Shown here: positions 35,804-48,591 of the stretch, one piece after another
How the letters are laid out: every line of letters starts with the position of its first letter
How positions within the stretch are numbered: position 1 is the stretch's first letter
Translations under genes and position numbers: made by a program
The notes under the pieces: model-generated
Databases searched by the model: none
Told to the model about the DNA's origin: nothing
Seen by the model: the letters and a program-made list of their open reading frames with translations, nothing else
Assembly (NCBI RefSeq): GCF_900142935.1
Contig: NZ_FSRS01000001.1
Coordinates: 3,264,501-3,328,500 of the forward strand
DNA length: 64,000 nucleotides
Reading direction: 5' to 3'
Origin: Rhodovulum sp. ES.010
GTDB taxonomy: Bacteria > Pseudomonadota > Alphaproteobacteria > Rhodobacterales > Rhodobacteraceae

Positions 35804-36584
35804 GGCCGATCTCCTTCAGGAAACTGCCCAGAACCTCGGCATATTCGCCGGGTTTCTCGACGCAGGGCAGGTGCCCCGCGCCCCGGATCAGGTGGAACCG
35901 CGATCCCTTGATCAGCGCCGCCGTCTCGCGCACGAGGTCGGGCGGGGTCGAACCGTCCTCGCTCCCTGCGATGGCCAGCGTCGGCAGGGTCAGTCCAGAG
36001 GTCGGCGTATAGAAATCCGTCCCCGAAATCGCCGCGCAACAGCCCAGGTAGCCCTCGACCGGCTGGCGGATCAGCATGTTGCGCCAGAGCGCGCAATCGG
36101 GGCTTTCGCGGAACGGGCGCGAGAACCAGCGCTCCATCGTGCCGTCGGCCAGCGCCTCGATGCCCCCTTCTCGCACCGCCGCGATACGGTCTTCCCACAT
36201 CTCGCGGGTGCCGATCTTGGCCGCGGTGTTCGAGATCACCATGCCGCGCACAAGGTCCAGCCGCTTGACCGACAGCCCCTGCGCGATCAGCCCGCCGATC
36301 GAGAGCCCGACGAAGACGCAGTCCGATACGCCGAGAAAATCGAGGAGCCGCTCGGCGTCGGAAACCAGCGTGCCCATCGCGTAAGGCCCCCGCGGGCAGG
36401 CCGACAACCCGTGGCCGCGCTTGTCGTAGCGGATCGCGCGCACGCCCCCGGGCATCAGCGCCACCACCTCGTCCCAGAGCCGCAGATCGCAGCCCAGCGA
36501 ATTCGAGAACACCACCGGCGCGCCGTCCGGGTCGCCGTCCTCGCGGTAATGCAGCGCCACGTCGCCCAGATCGGCGATCTTCAT
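35796..36584 (-). CDS. pcaD: 3-oxoadipate enol-lactonase
   Basis: A 262-residue alpha/beta hydrolase. The nucleophile elbow is VGLSIGGLIAQGL and the catalytic His is in RGAGHLPCVEKPGEY. It hydrolyses the enol-lactone to 3-oxoadipate. The GAGGAGGA Shine-Dalgarno before ATG 36584 is the strongest in the cluster, so this may be a main ribosome entry site for pcaDCHG. It is 11 bases after the pobA stop on the same strand. Confidence 0.93.
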   Translation of the reverse strand: MKIADLGDVALHYREDGDPDGAPVVFSNSLGCDLRLWDEVVALMPGGVRAIRYDKRGHGLSACPRGPYAMGTLVSDAERLLDFLGVSDCVFVGLSIGGLIAQGLSVKRLDLVRGMVISNTAAKIGTREMWEDRIAAVREGGIEALADGTMERWFSRPFRESPDCALWRNMLIRQPVEGYLGCCAAISGTDFYTPTSGLTLPTLAIAGSEDGSTPPDLVRETAALIKGSRFHLIRGAGHLPCVEKPGEYAEVLGSFLKEIGHV

Positions 36585-36595
36585 GCCCGTCCTCC

Positions 36596-37813
<1,218 letters not shown>

Positions 37814-38935
37814 TCAGAGCAGCCGGATATGCGCCATGATCTGGCCGTGGTCCGAGGCGCGGATATTGCCGGGCGCCTCCGGGTAGGTGCCGTCGGCGAT
37901 GTGGTCGTTGTAGACGCCAAGGTGGGTCATCTCGCCGATCCGGTCGGGCCAGTCCGGGTGGAAATGGCGCGACAGGAGGATCGCGTCGAAGGATTCGAAG
38001 TCGCTGCCGAAGGCATTGGTGTGGACCATGTCGCGCAAGGCCTTGCGGATGAAGAGGCGCTCGGCCGAGTGGAGCAGCACCCGCTCCACCTTCTCGCGGA
38101 TCGCCGCGGCCTCCGCCTCGGTGTAGAGGTCGTCTGCGGATTTCGCCTGCGGTCGGCGCAGCCAAGTGTAGTCGGTGAAGGGGCGTTCGCCGACGATGAT
38201 CGCCTGCGTGGCCGAGTGCAGCGTAGCGTTGAGATCGCCGAGCACGATGACCGGGTGCCCGGCCTCCAACTCGTCCACCACCAGCTTGCGCAGCACCCAG
38301 GCCTCGGCCATCCGCCGCACCGAGGCGCGCAGCACCCCCATCGCCCGGCCCGCGGCATCGTAGTTAAGTAGGTCGATTTCCGGCGAGTAGTGCATCTCCT
38401 TCGGCCGGACGAACTCGCCCATGCGCGATTTCAGGTGCACGTTGAAAACGGTGAGGATGTGCCCCCCCACCGGTATGCGGACCTTGAGGATCGGGCGGGT
38501 CACGCGGTTGAGCCGGTAACTGCCCGCATCTCCCCCACCGAGGTGAAGAAACGGGATCTCCAGCGGCGGGTCGAGCATCTGGATCGATTGCGGCTCGCCC
38601 TCGAAGCCGAAGCGCGACAGCACGGCCAGCCCAGGGCGCCGCCCGCCGGGCTCGGAATCGGCGAGGTTCGGGGCAAAGGCGAGGTCGGCCTCGGCATAGG
38701 GTGGCGCGCCGCCGGTGCCCCGCGCGTCCGCCGCCGCGATGATCTCGCGCAGCGGGTCGGGTTCGACGATCTCCTGGAAGCCCACGATATCGGGTTTCAT
38801 CCGGTCGATCTGCCCGGCGATCCAGTCGCGCTTCGCCGCGTAATCCTCTGCAGAATAACGTTCGAAGCGCGAATAGTCCTCGTCGGGGCCAATCAGGTTC
38901 TGGGTGTTGAATGTCGCGATTCTGAAAGTCGTCAC
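37814..38935 (-). CDS. Endonuclease/exonuclease/phosphatase family protein
   Basis: A 373-residue metal-dependent phosphoesterase. EEP motifs are present: IATFNTQNL near the start, VGFQEIVEPDPL with the metal-binding Glu, VIVLGDLNATLHS and a terminal SDHGQIMAHI. Substrates in this superfamily range from DNA to inositol phosphates, and none can be chosen here. A GTG at 38935 is the start, because it overlaps the upstream stop as GTGA and begins exactly at the conserved FRIATFN. It lies 48 bases before pobA. Confidence 0.8.
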   Translation of the reverse strand: MTTFRIATFNTQNLIGPDEDYSRFERYSAEDYAAKRDWIAGQIDRMKPDIVGFQEIVEPDPLREIIAAADARGTGGAPPYAEADLAFAPNLADSEPGGRRPGLAVLSRFGFEGEPQSIQMLDPPLEIPFLHLGGGDAGSYRLNRVTRPILKVRIPVGGHILTVFNVHLKSRMGEFVRPKEMHYSPEIDLLNYDAAGRAMGVLRASVRRMAEAWVLRKLVVDELEAGHPVIVLGDLNATLHSATQAIIVGERPFTDYTWLRRPQAKSADDLYTEAEAAAIREKVERVLLHSAERLFIRKALRDMVHTNAFGSDFESFDAILLSRHFHPDWPDRIGEMTHLGVYNDHIADGTYPEAPGNIRASDHGQIMAHIRLL

Positions 38936-39954
38936 GGGGCGTCTCCGGCCCGGTCGAGGGCCATCCGGAAGGTCCCGGCGCCGACATTCCCGCCTGAGGC
39001 GATAGCGATGACCGTGTCGCCGCTTGCCGCCTGCGGATCGAACAGCGCGGCGGCCAGCGCGACCGCGCCGCCCGGTTCCAGCACGAGCCTCAGATGCGCG
39101 AACGCCGCCGCCATCGCGCGGAGCGCGGCGTCTTCGCCGACTGCCAGCCCCGGCCCGCACAGCCGCGCCATGATCGGGAAGGTCAGCGCGCCCGGCTGCG
39201 GGGTCAGGATCGCGTCGCAGATCGATCCCGCCCGCGCCGCGTTGCTCACGATCCGCCCCGCGGCCAGCGAGCGCGCGGTATCGTCGAAGCCCTCGGGCTC
39301 CACCGGCCGGGCGGTCAGCCCCGGCGCCCGTGCCGCCAGCGCGAGCGCCACGCCCGCGGTCAGCCCGCCGCCGCCGCAGGGGATCAGCACCTCGGCCCGT
39401 TCGACCCCGGCCGCTGCCGCCTGTGCGGCCAGTTCCAGCCCCACCGTGCCCTGGCCCGCGATCACCTGCGGATCGTCGAAGGGCCTGACCAGCGTCAGCC
39501 CGCGTTCCGCCGCAAGCGCCGCCACCAGCGCGTCGCGGTCCCCGGTCGCGCGGTCATAGGGCACGATTTCGGCGCCCCAGGCCCTTGTCGCCTCGATCTT
39601 TCCGCGCGGCGCATCGGACGGCATCACGATCACCGCCGGCACCCCGAACCGCGCAGCTGCGCGCGCCACGCCCTGCGCGTGGTTGCCCGACGAGACCGCG
39701 ATCACGCCCTGCGCACGGGCCTCGGGCGCCATCGCCGAGAGCGCCGCCCAGCCGCCGCGCAGCTTGAAGCTGCCTGTTTCCTGCAGGCATTCGGCCTTGA
39801 CCAGCACGCGGCGCCCGGCGATCCGGTCGAGCGCGGGCGAGGACAAAAGCGGCGAGACCAGCGCCTCGCCCCGCAGCCGCTCGGCGGCGGCCTCGATCAT
39901 GTCGATGGTCACGCCGGCCTCGCCCCGGGCGCGTTCCGCCGCCTCGATGGTCAT
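38932..39954 (-). CDS. Threonine/serine dehydratase-like PLP enzyme
   Basis: A 340-residue fold-type II PLP enzyme. The Schiff-base lysine is K64 in ETGSFKLRGG, followed by AVSSGNHAQGVA and the phosphate loop IPCGGGGLTAG. No ACT regulatory domain is present, so it is likely catabolic or a racemase/dehydratase rather than biosynthetic IlvA. Its start overlaps the preceding hydrolase stop (ATGA) and its stop overlaps the next start (GTGA). Confidence 0.85.
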   Translation of the reverse strand: MTIEAAERARGEAGVTIDMIEAAAERLRGEALVSPLLSSPALDRIAGRRVLVKAECLQETGSFKLRGGWAALSAMAPEARAQGVIAVSSGNHAQGVARAAARFGVPAVIVMPSDAPRGKIEATRAWGAEIVPYDRATGDRDALVAALAAERGLTLVRPFDDPQVIAGQGTVGLELAAQAAAAGVERAEVLIPCGGGGLTAGVALALAARAPGLTARPVEPEGFDDTARSLAAGRIVSNAARAGSICDAILTPQPGALTFPIMARLCGPGLAVGEDAALRAMAAAFAHLRLVLEPGGAVALAAALFDPQAASGDTVIAIASGGNVGAGTFRMALDRAGDAP

Positions 39955-40784
39955 TCCAGCCGCTCCAGGAACGCCGCGATCGCCGCCACCGACTCGGGCT
40001 CGTCGAGAAACGGCACATGGCCCCGGTCGGCCACCTCGGCATAGATCATGTCCGGCCGCCGCCGGCGCATCTCGGCCGCGGTCCCGGGGGACAGGATGTC
40101 GGAATTCGCGCCCCGGATCAGCGCGAGCGGCAGCCCCTTCAGCGCGTCGAAAAGTGGCCAGAGATCGGGCATCGCCCCGGTGGCCGAGGCCTCGGCCACC
40201 GCGTTCCTCAGCCGCGGGTCGTAGCGCAGCGCCAGCCCGTCCTCCGCCTCGTCCCAGCAGCGCCGCGAAACGGCGCGCCACTGCGCGCGCGAGACGCCGG
40301 GGAAGCCTTCGGCCATCTTCGCCTGCAGCTTTTCGGCCGCCGCGTCGTGATCAGCCAGCCCGGGCCGGCGGCCCAGATAGCTCATGATATAGCCCATCCC
40401 CTTGGGGTCGATCATCGGCCCGATATCGTTCAGGCAGATGCCCGACAGCCGGTCCCGGTGGCCGGCGGCCAGCGTCATCGCGATTAGCCCGCCGCGCGAG
40501 GTGCCGAGGATCGCGGCGCGCGCCAGCCCCAGGTGATCCAGCAGGTTCAGCGCGTCGCGCCCCTCGCGGATCAGGTTGTAGTTCATGAAATCGGGATCGT
40601 GGTCCGAGCCCCCCCGCCCCCGCGTGTCCAGCCGGATGATCCGGGCGCGCTCGGCGAAGCGCTCCACCACCGGTTCGAAATCGTCCATGTTGCGGGTGAG
40701 CCCGGCAAGGCACAGAAGCGGCGTGCCCTCGCCCCGGTCGTCATAGGCCAGCCGCAACCCGTCATCGGCGGCGAAACGCTTCAT
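39951..40784 (-). CDS. Alpha/beta hydrolase
   Basis: A 277-residue alpha/beta hydrolase. The oxyanion region is LLCLAGLTRNMDDFEPV, the nucleophile elbow is ILGTSRGGLIAMTLA, and the catalytic His lies in VADRGHVPFLDEPES. It is similar to lactonase/esterase-type enzymes. Its partners in the overlap chain are a haloacid dehalogenase and a dehydratase. The set may process small hydroxy- or halo-acids, but this is inference. Confidence 0.8.
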   Translation of the reverse strand: MKRFAADDGLRLAYDDRGEGTPLLCLAGLTRNMDDFEPVVERFAERARIIRLDTRGRGGSDHDPDFMNYNLIREGRDALNLLDHLGLARAAILGTSRGGLIAMTLAAGHRDRLSGICLNDIGPMIDPKGMGYIMSYLGRRPGLADHDAAAEKLQAKMAEGFPGVSRAQWRAVSRRCWDEAEDGLALRYDPRLRNAVAEASATGAMPDLWPLFDALKGLPLALIRGANSDILSPGTAAEMRRRRPDMIYAEVADRGHVPFLDEPESVAAIAAFLERLE

Positions 40785-41473
40785 CACCCGGCCTCCGCCA
40801 GCGCCGGGATGCCGGTCAGGTCGTCCAGCATGTGCGCCGGCCGCCAGGGCATCCGCTCGACTGGCGCGCCCGCGCGGTTCACCCAGGCGGTGACGAAGCC
40901 GTAGCCCGCCGCCGCCGCCGCGTCCCAGCCGTTCGAGGACACGAACAGCACCTCGCCCGGCGCCGCCCCGAAGCGCGCGCCGACCAGGTCGTAGACCTTC
41001 CGCGCGGGCTTGAACACGCCCACCGATTCCACCGACAGCACGTCGTCGAGCAGCGCCCCGATCCCCGCCGAGGCGACCGCGTCGGCCAGCATCCCCGGCG
41101 CCCCGTTCGACAGGATCGCCGTGCCCTTGCCCGATTGCTTCAGCGCCGAAAGGACCTCGGGCACCTCCGGATAGGCGGACAACTCGCGGTAAAGCGCCAG
41201 CAGCCGCGCCCGCAGCCCCTCGTCGCCCGCCAGCCCCGCCGCCTCCATCGCCCAGTCCAGCCCGTCGCCCGTGACCTGCCAGAAATCCGCATGCGCCCCG
41301 GTGATCGCGCGCAGCCAGCTGTATTCCAGCTGCTTGCGCCGCCAGTCCTGGGCCAGCCCCGGCCAGATTTCGGCCAGCCCCTCGTTGCCCGGCTCGGCCG
41401 CCGCCTCGCGCGCCGCGGCGGCGACGTCGAAGAGCGTGCCGTAGGCATCGAAGATGCAGGTCGTGATCGCCAT
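40784..41473 (-). CDS. (S)-2-haloacid dehalogenase type II
   Basis: A 229-residue HAD-superfamily enzyme. The nucleophile is D9 in IFDAYGTLFD, followed by LSNGAPGML, the lysine in VFKPARKVYDL and LFVSSNGWDAAAAAGYG, all diagnostic for L-2-haloacid dehalogenases. It would convert 2-halo acids to 2-hydroxy acids. A GGAGGAG Shine-Dalgarno precedes ATG 41473. It appears to be the first gene of the long minus-strand run, with a divergent VOC gene beginning 117 bases away. Confidence 0.88.
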   Translation of the reverse strand: MAITTCIFDAYGTLFDVAAAAREAAAEPGNEGLAEIWPGLAQDWRRKQLEYSWLRAITGAHADFWQVTGDGLDWAMEAAGLAGDEGLRARLLALYRELSAYPEVPEVLSALKQSGKGTAILSNGAPGMLADAVASAGIGALLDDVLSVESVGVFKPARKVYDLVGARFGAAPGEVLFVSSNGWDAAAAAGYGFVTAWVNRAGAPVERMPWRPAHMLDDLTGIPALAEAG

Positions 41474-41590
41474 GGACTCCTCCCTCCACAAAGACACTCG
41501 CACAGCCGCGCGGGGGCGGAAAGGCCACGCACGCTTTAGCATGTCACAGAACAGGGTTAACATGGCCACGACAGCAAAGGAGAGGCCCGC

Positions 41591-41968
41591 ATGTCGCAAC
41601 ATCACGGCAAGGTCTGGTGGACCGAACTCATGACCCGGGACGTGCCCGGCGCACTGAAATACTACCGCGCCATCTGCGGCTGGCATTTCGAGCCGTTCCC
41701 GATGGGCGGAGCGGCCTATCACGTCGGCAGCCGCGGCGACCAGCCGGTGGTCGGCGTGATGGACCTGAACGACCTGCCCGGCACCGAGGACCTGCCGCCC
41801 CACTGGTTCAGCTATTTCGCGGTCAAGGACGTGGACCGCGCCGTCGAGGAAACGCTCGCCCGCGGCGGCGAGGCGATCCGCGCGCCCTTCGACATTCCCC
41901 ATATCGGCCGGATCGCGATCCTGCGCGACCCCACCGGGGCGGCAATGGGGTTGATGACGCCCGCCTGA
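41591..41968 (+). CDS. VOC-family (glyoxalase-like) protein
   Basis: A 125-residue protein with the vicinal oxygen chelate fold. The first strand reads KVWWTELMTRDVPGALKYY, and the C-terminal block IGRIAILRDPTGAAMGLM is typical. Possible metal ligands are visible, but function cannot be assigned within this superfamily. An AGGAGA Shine-Dalgarno precedes the ATG. It is divergent from the haloacid dehalogenase. Confidence 0.8.
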   Translation: MSQHHGKVWWTELMTRDVPGALKYYRAICGWHFEPFPMGGAAYHVGSRGDQPVVGVMDLNDLPGTEDLPPHWFSYFAVKDVDRAVEETLARGGEAIRAPFDIPHIGRIAILRDPTGAAMGLMTPA

Positions 41969-42084
41969 CCGGGGCTTTACATCGTGGCCGTGGCCTTTAG
42001 GCTGTCCGGCACGTTGAGAGAACCCGCGCGCGCTGCGCGTGGCCTCTGCAAATCCACTCCCCGACACAATCGAAAGAGAGACGT

Positions 42085-42513
42085 ATGACCCAGGTGAAGC
42101 CGGGCGACAAGGTTCGCATCCATTACACGGGCACGCTGGCCGACGGCACGACCTTCGACAGTTCCGAGGGACGCGATCCGCTGGAATTCACGGTCGGCGC
42201 GGGCGAGATCATCCCCGGGCTCGACGCGGCCCTGCCGGGCATGGAAGAAGGCGACAAGAAGACCGTCGAGATCCCCAGCGACGACGCCTATGGCGACCAC
42301 AACCCCGAGGCCAAGCAGTCGATCCCGCGCGCCCAGGTACCCGAGAACACCCCGCTCGAGATCGGCACGCGGTTGCAGCTTCAGACGCCGCAGGGCCAGG
42401 TCGTGCCGGTGACCGTGGCCGCGGTGACCGATGAGGAGGTCGTGCTGGACGCCAACCACCCGCTCGCCGGCCAGGATCTGACCTTCGCGATCGAGCTGGT
42501 TTCGATCGACTGA
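42085..42513 (+). CDS. FKBP-type peptidyl-prolyl isomerase (SlyD-like)
   Basis: A 142-residue cytoplasmic prolyl isomerase/chaperone. The FKBP core is VRIHYTGTLADGTTFDSSEG, with FTVGAGEIIPGLDAALPGM, and the inserted-flap region DDAYGDHNPEAKQSIPRAQV. This is the SlyD architecture with an IF domain, but it lacks the His/Cys-rich nickel-binding tail. It is likely monocistronic. Confidence 0.9.
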   Translation: MTQVKPGDKVRIHYTGTLADGTTFDSSEGRDPLEFTVGAGEIIPGLDAALPGMEEGDKKTVEIPSDDAYGDHNPEAKQSIPRAQVPENTPLEIGTRLQLQTPQGQVVPVTVAAVTDEEVVLDANHPLAGQDLTFAIELVSID

Positions 42514-42574
42514 CCCGCCGGGGTGGCGCGCCGCCCGTTCCCATGCTCAACTGCCGGGAAAGAAGGAGCGCGCC

Positions 42575-43168
42575 ATGCCCCAGGGGGTTGACCAAATGCT
42601 CGCGCGAATTCGCGAGCTGCAGCAGAGCCTCCGAGACGAACTCGAAGAGAAGCGGGACCGGTTTCGCTACAGTGTCGAGGCCGGCCGCGTTCGGTTCGAG
42701 GAAGAGGTTCTGACGCGCCATCGGGCGCTGCGCGTCAGCCTTCTGACCTTTTTCAAGCGCCCTCGGCCGCTCTTCATCCTGACGGCGCCGGCGATCTACG
42801 CGCTGATCCTTCCGCTTGCGCTGCTCGACCTGTTCGTGGCGATCTACCAGGCGGTCTGTTTCCCGGTCTACGGGATCGACAAGGTGAAACGGTCCGAGCA
42901 TGTCGTGATCGACCGCCACCAGCTGGCCTATCTGAACGGGCTGCAGAAGCTGAACTGCGCCTATTGCGGCTATGCCAACGGCGTGCTCGCGCTCGCCCGC
43001 GAGGTGGCCGCCCGGACCGAACAGTACTGGTGTCCGATCAAGCACGCCCACCCGGTGCGCGAACCCCACGGTCTGTACGGCAATTTCACCGATTTCGGCG
43101 ATGCCGACGGGTTCCTTGAGCGCCAGACGCAGCTGCGCGCCGACCTGCGCCGCATCAAGCGGCGATAG
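42575..43168 (+). CDS. Conserved membrane protein with Cys motifs, function unknown
   Basis: A 197-residue protein I do not recognise by function. An N-terminal charged coiled-coil-like stretch (residues about 5-55) precedes a hydrophobic hairpin (FILTAPAIYALILPLALLDL, then a second segment). A soluble C-terminal domain holds NCAYCGYANG and YWCPIKHAHP. The CxxC plus later Cys-His suggests a metal or redox site facing the cytoplasm. It lies 62 bases after the FKBP gene on the same strand. Confidence 0.6.
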   Translation: MPQGVDQMLARIRELQQSLRDELEEKRDRFRYSVEAGRVRFEEEVLTRHRALRVSLLTFFKRPRPLFILTAPAIYALILPLALLDLFVAIYQAVCFPVYGIDKVKRSEHVVIDRHQLAYLNGLQKLNCAYCGYANGVLALAREVAARTEQYWCPIKHAHPVREPHGLYGNFTDFGDADGFLERQTQLRADLRRIKRR

Positions 43169-43180
43169 CGCTGCGGCGGC

Positions 43181-43750
43181 TCATGCCCGTTCCACGATAG
43201 TGGCGTCGCGCCCGGTTAGTTCCTGATCGACGAAGGCGTATTCGTCCCCCGTCAGCATCTGGTGGCGCTGGTAGATCGGGCGCGTCCGGTCGTTGAGGAT
43301 GGGGGCGTCCCAGCCATCCGTCGTCTCGAAGAAGCGCCGCGCGCCGTCCTTGCCGAATTCGCGCAGATAGCCCTGCACGACCACGTCGATATAGCTCAAC
43401 AGGATCGGGTGGCGGATGGTCGGCGCGGCGGCGTGGGTGCCGGGCACGGAATAGACCTGCACATACACCGGATGCCCGGCCTCGTGCTCGACGGTATGGC
43501 TGACGGCGTGGCGGTTATAGGCGCGCTCGCGTTCGTCCAGGGCGGCCCAGTCGTGGCCGGGCACCGAGGCGATCAGCCCATCGATGACGCCCCCCTCGGC
43601 GGGCACCGCCGAAAGGTAGGCCACGTCCCGCAGGGTGGTATGCGTCCAGGCGCGCCGCCAGCCGGTGAGGCGCGCGCGGGTGGCCCGCGGGTAATCGTGG
43701 GTGGCCCGGTTGACGAGCGAGCCGTAGCCGAAGAAGTACGGGTCGTGCAT
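43181..43750 (-). CDS. Gamma-glutamylcyclotransferase-family protein
   Basis: A 189-residue protein of the GGCT-like (ChaC/BtrG) fold. The N-terminal FFGYGSLVNRATHDYP motif is the hallmark substrate loop. The probable acid/base Glu follows in the central region. Such enzymes act on gamma-glutamyl peptides or related amines. ATG 43750 starts just before the YGSL motif, as in homologues. It converges with the upstream membrane protein and is divergent from the glycine riboswitch. Confidence 0.78.
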   Translation of the reverse strand: MHDPYFFGYGSLVNRATHDYPRATRARLTGWRRAWTHTTLRDVAYLSAVPAEGGVIDGLIASVPGHDWAALDERERAYNRHAVSHTVEHEAGHPVYVQVYSVPGTHAAAPTIRHPILLSYIDVVVQGYLREFGKDGARRFFETTDGWDAPILNDRTRPIYQRHQMLTGDEYAFVDQELTGRDATIVERA

Positions 43751-43831
43751 GCACCCCCAGATTGCGACACGGGGGCGCGATTGCAAGCCCTTGTAGCCAA
43801 GCGACGCATGATCTAGCGTCCGCGACATCCG

Positions 43832-43992
43832 CCCCCGGGAGAATCCGGCGCATGCGCCGGTGCCGAAGGAGCAACCGCCCCGGCAAACTCTCAGGCATCA
43901 GGACCGTGGGCGGAACACGAGCTCTGGAGAGAGGCGCGCGGGCCGCGCCCGCCGAAGGGATAGCGATCTCAGGCGAAAGGACAGAGGGGGCA
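43832..43992 (+). promoter_or_regulatory. Tandem glycine riboswitch
   Basis: Two aptamers stand in tandem before gcvT. The first (about 43834-43912) has GGGAGA, GCCGAAGGAGCAA, CAAACTCTCAGGC and AGGACCG. The second (about 43919-43991) has GGAGAGAG, GCCGAAGGGATAG, TCTCAGGCGAAAGGACAGAG. These are the conserved glycine aptamer cores, with a GC hairpin inserted in each. Glycine binding is expected to switch on the gcv operon about 80 bases downstream. Confidence 0.93.
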
Positions 43993-44069
43993 TCGGATCG
44001 GGCGGCGGGGCCGCCGCCTGCAAACGGTGCCCGGATGCGTGCGTGTCCGGCAATTTGAAAAGGGGCAGG

Positions 44070-45200
44070 ATGTCGGAGCAGAGGCGCACGCCGCTATACG
44101 ATCTGCATGTCGAACTGGGTGCCAAGATGGTGCCCTTCGCGGGCTACGAGATGCCCGTGCAATACCGGCTTGGCGTGCTGAAGGAACATTTGCAGTGCCG
44201 CGCCCGGGCGGGGCTGTTCGATGTGAGCCACATGGGCCAGGTGATCCTGCGGCCGCACTCGGGTGAGGTGGGCGATGTCGCGCGCGCGCTCGAGCGGTTG
44301 GTGCCGGTCGATGTGTCGAGCCTGAAACCGGGTCGCCAGCGTTACGCTATCTTCACGAACGCGGACGGGGGCATCCTCGATGATTTCATGGTGGCAAAGC
44401 GCGCGGGCGAGCTGTTTCTCGTGGTCAACGCGGCCCGCAAGGCGGACGATCTCGCCCATTTGCGGGCGCATCTGGCGGAGACATGCGTGGTCGATGAGAT
44501 CACGGATCGCTGCCTTCTCGCGTTGCAGGGCCCCGAGGCCGAACGCGTGCTGGAGACGCTCGCCCCCGGGGTGGCCGCGATGCGGTTCATGGACAGCGCC
44601 GCCGTCGAAAGCGATTTCGGCCCGCTCTGGGTGTCGCGCTCGGGCTATACCGGCGAGGACGGGTTCGAGGTTTCGGTCGAGACCGGCCGGGCCGCGGCTC
44701 TGGCCCGCGCGCTGCTGGCCGACGAGGCGGTCGCGCCGATCGGCCTCGGCGCGCGCGACAGTCTGCGGCTCGAAGCCGGGCTCTGCCTTTACGGGCATGA
44801 CATCGACACCGCCACGTCGCCGATAGAGGCCGGCCTTGCCTGGGCGATCCAGAAGGCCCGCCGCGCGGGTGGCGACCGGGCCGGGGGCTTCCCAGGGGCG
44901 GAGCGCATCTTGTGCGAGCTTGCCGAGGGGGCGGCGCGCCGCCGCGTCGGCCTTGCGCCCCAGACGCGTGCGCCGATGCGCGAGGGCACGCCGCTTTTCG
45001 CCGAGGAGCACGCGGAAACGCCCGTCGGCACCGTGACGTCAGGGGCCTTCGGACCCTCGGTCGGCGCCCCGGTCTCGATGGGGTACGTGCCCGTTGAACT
45101 CTGCCGGGAGGGGCGCCCCTTGTGGGGCGAAGTCCGGGGCAAGCGCCTGCCCGTCGCGGTCGCGGCCCTGCCGTTCATACCTGCGAACTACAAGCGTTGA
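44070..45200 (+). CDS. gcvT: Glycine cleavage system T protein (aminomethyltransferase)
   Basis: A 376-residue tetrahydrofolate-dependent aminomethyltransferase. Its N-terminal [20 protein letters not shown] and the folate-binding [13 protein letters not shown] blocks are standard GcvT. It releases ammonia and methylene-THF from the lipoyl arm of GcvH. ATG 44070 is preceded by AAGGGGCAGG and follows the riboswitch. The longer open frame back to 43860 crosses the aptamers and is not coding. Confidence 0.95.
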   Translation: MSEQRRTPLYDLHVELGAKMVPFAGYEMPVQYRLGVLKEHLQCRARAGLFDVSHMGQVILRPHSGEVGDVARALERLVPVDVSSLKPGRQRYAIFTNADGGILDDFMVAKRAGELFLVVNAARKADDLAHLRAHLAETCVVDEITDRCLLALQGPEAERVLETLAPGVAAMRFMDSAAVESDFGPLWVSRSGYTGEDGFEVSVETGRAAALARALLADEAVAPIGLGARDSLRLEAGLCLYGHDIDTATSPIEAGLAWAIQKARRAGGDRAGGFPGAERILCELAEGAARRRVGLAPQTRAPMREGTPLFAEEHAETPVGTVTSGAFGPSVGAPVSMGYVPVELCREGRPLWGEVRGKRLPVAVAALPFIPANYKR

Positions 45201-45211
45201 AGGACAGCGAG

Positions 45212-45571
45212 ATGAAATTCACCGAAGAACACGAATGGCTGCGCGTAGAGGATGACCTCGTCGTCGTGGGCATCACCGAGCACGCGGCAGAGCAGTTGGG
45301 CGACGTCGTCTTCGTGGAGCTTCCCGAGGCGGGCACGACCGTCTCGAAGGACGACGAGATCGTGGTGATCGAGAGCGTCAAGGCCGCCTCCGACATCCTG
45401 GCGCCGCTGGATGGCGAGATCGTCGAGGTGAACGACTCGCTCCCAGACAACCCCGGCCGCGTCAACGACGACCCGCTGGGCGAGGCGTGGTTCTTCAAGA
45501 TGAAGATCGAGGACATGAGCGCGCTCGACGACTTCATGGACGAGAACGCCTACAAAGACTTCATCGGATAA
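45212..45571 (+). CDS. gcvH: Glycine cleavage system H protein
   Basis: A 119-residue lipoyl carrier. The lipoylated lysine is K57 in [12 protein letters not shown], and the N-terminal [11 protein letters not shown] is conserved. It shuttles the aminomethyl group between GcvP, GcvT and the L protein. It lies 11 bases after gcvT. ATG 45212 gives the normal H-protein length. Confidence 0.96.
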   Translation: MKFTEEHEWLRVEDDLVVVGITEHAAEQLGDVVFVELPEAGTTVSKDDEIVVIESVKAASDILAPLDGEIVEVNDSLPDNPGRVNDDPLGEAWFFKMKIEDMSALDDFMDENAYKDFIG

Positions 45572-45582
45572 GCGGGACCCAC

Positions 45583-48432
<2,850 letters not shown>

Positions 48433-48591
48433 CCCGGCCGTGACAGTTTCGCAACGCGCAGGTGCGGAGTTGCCGGGCGTTCAGGCGTCTCCCTGCACGT
48501 TTAGGTTCTGTTAACCCTGGTGGCGCTGTGGTGCCCGTGACGGTTAGCGGCCAGGGAGGCCGCCCGTCGGGACACACATCAGGGTAGTACC
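48433..48591. other. Intergenic with CtrA-like box
   Basis: Between gcvP and the autotransporter gene I see TTTA-N7-TTAA at 48500-48514, seven of eight matches to the CtrA consensus. No other recognisable element was found. Chance occurrence is possible even in GC-rich DNA. Confidence 0.25.

Noticed and set aside
43860..44069. N-terminal extension of GcvT
   Set aside because: It covers the glycine aptamers and has no similarity to GcvT.
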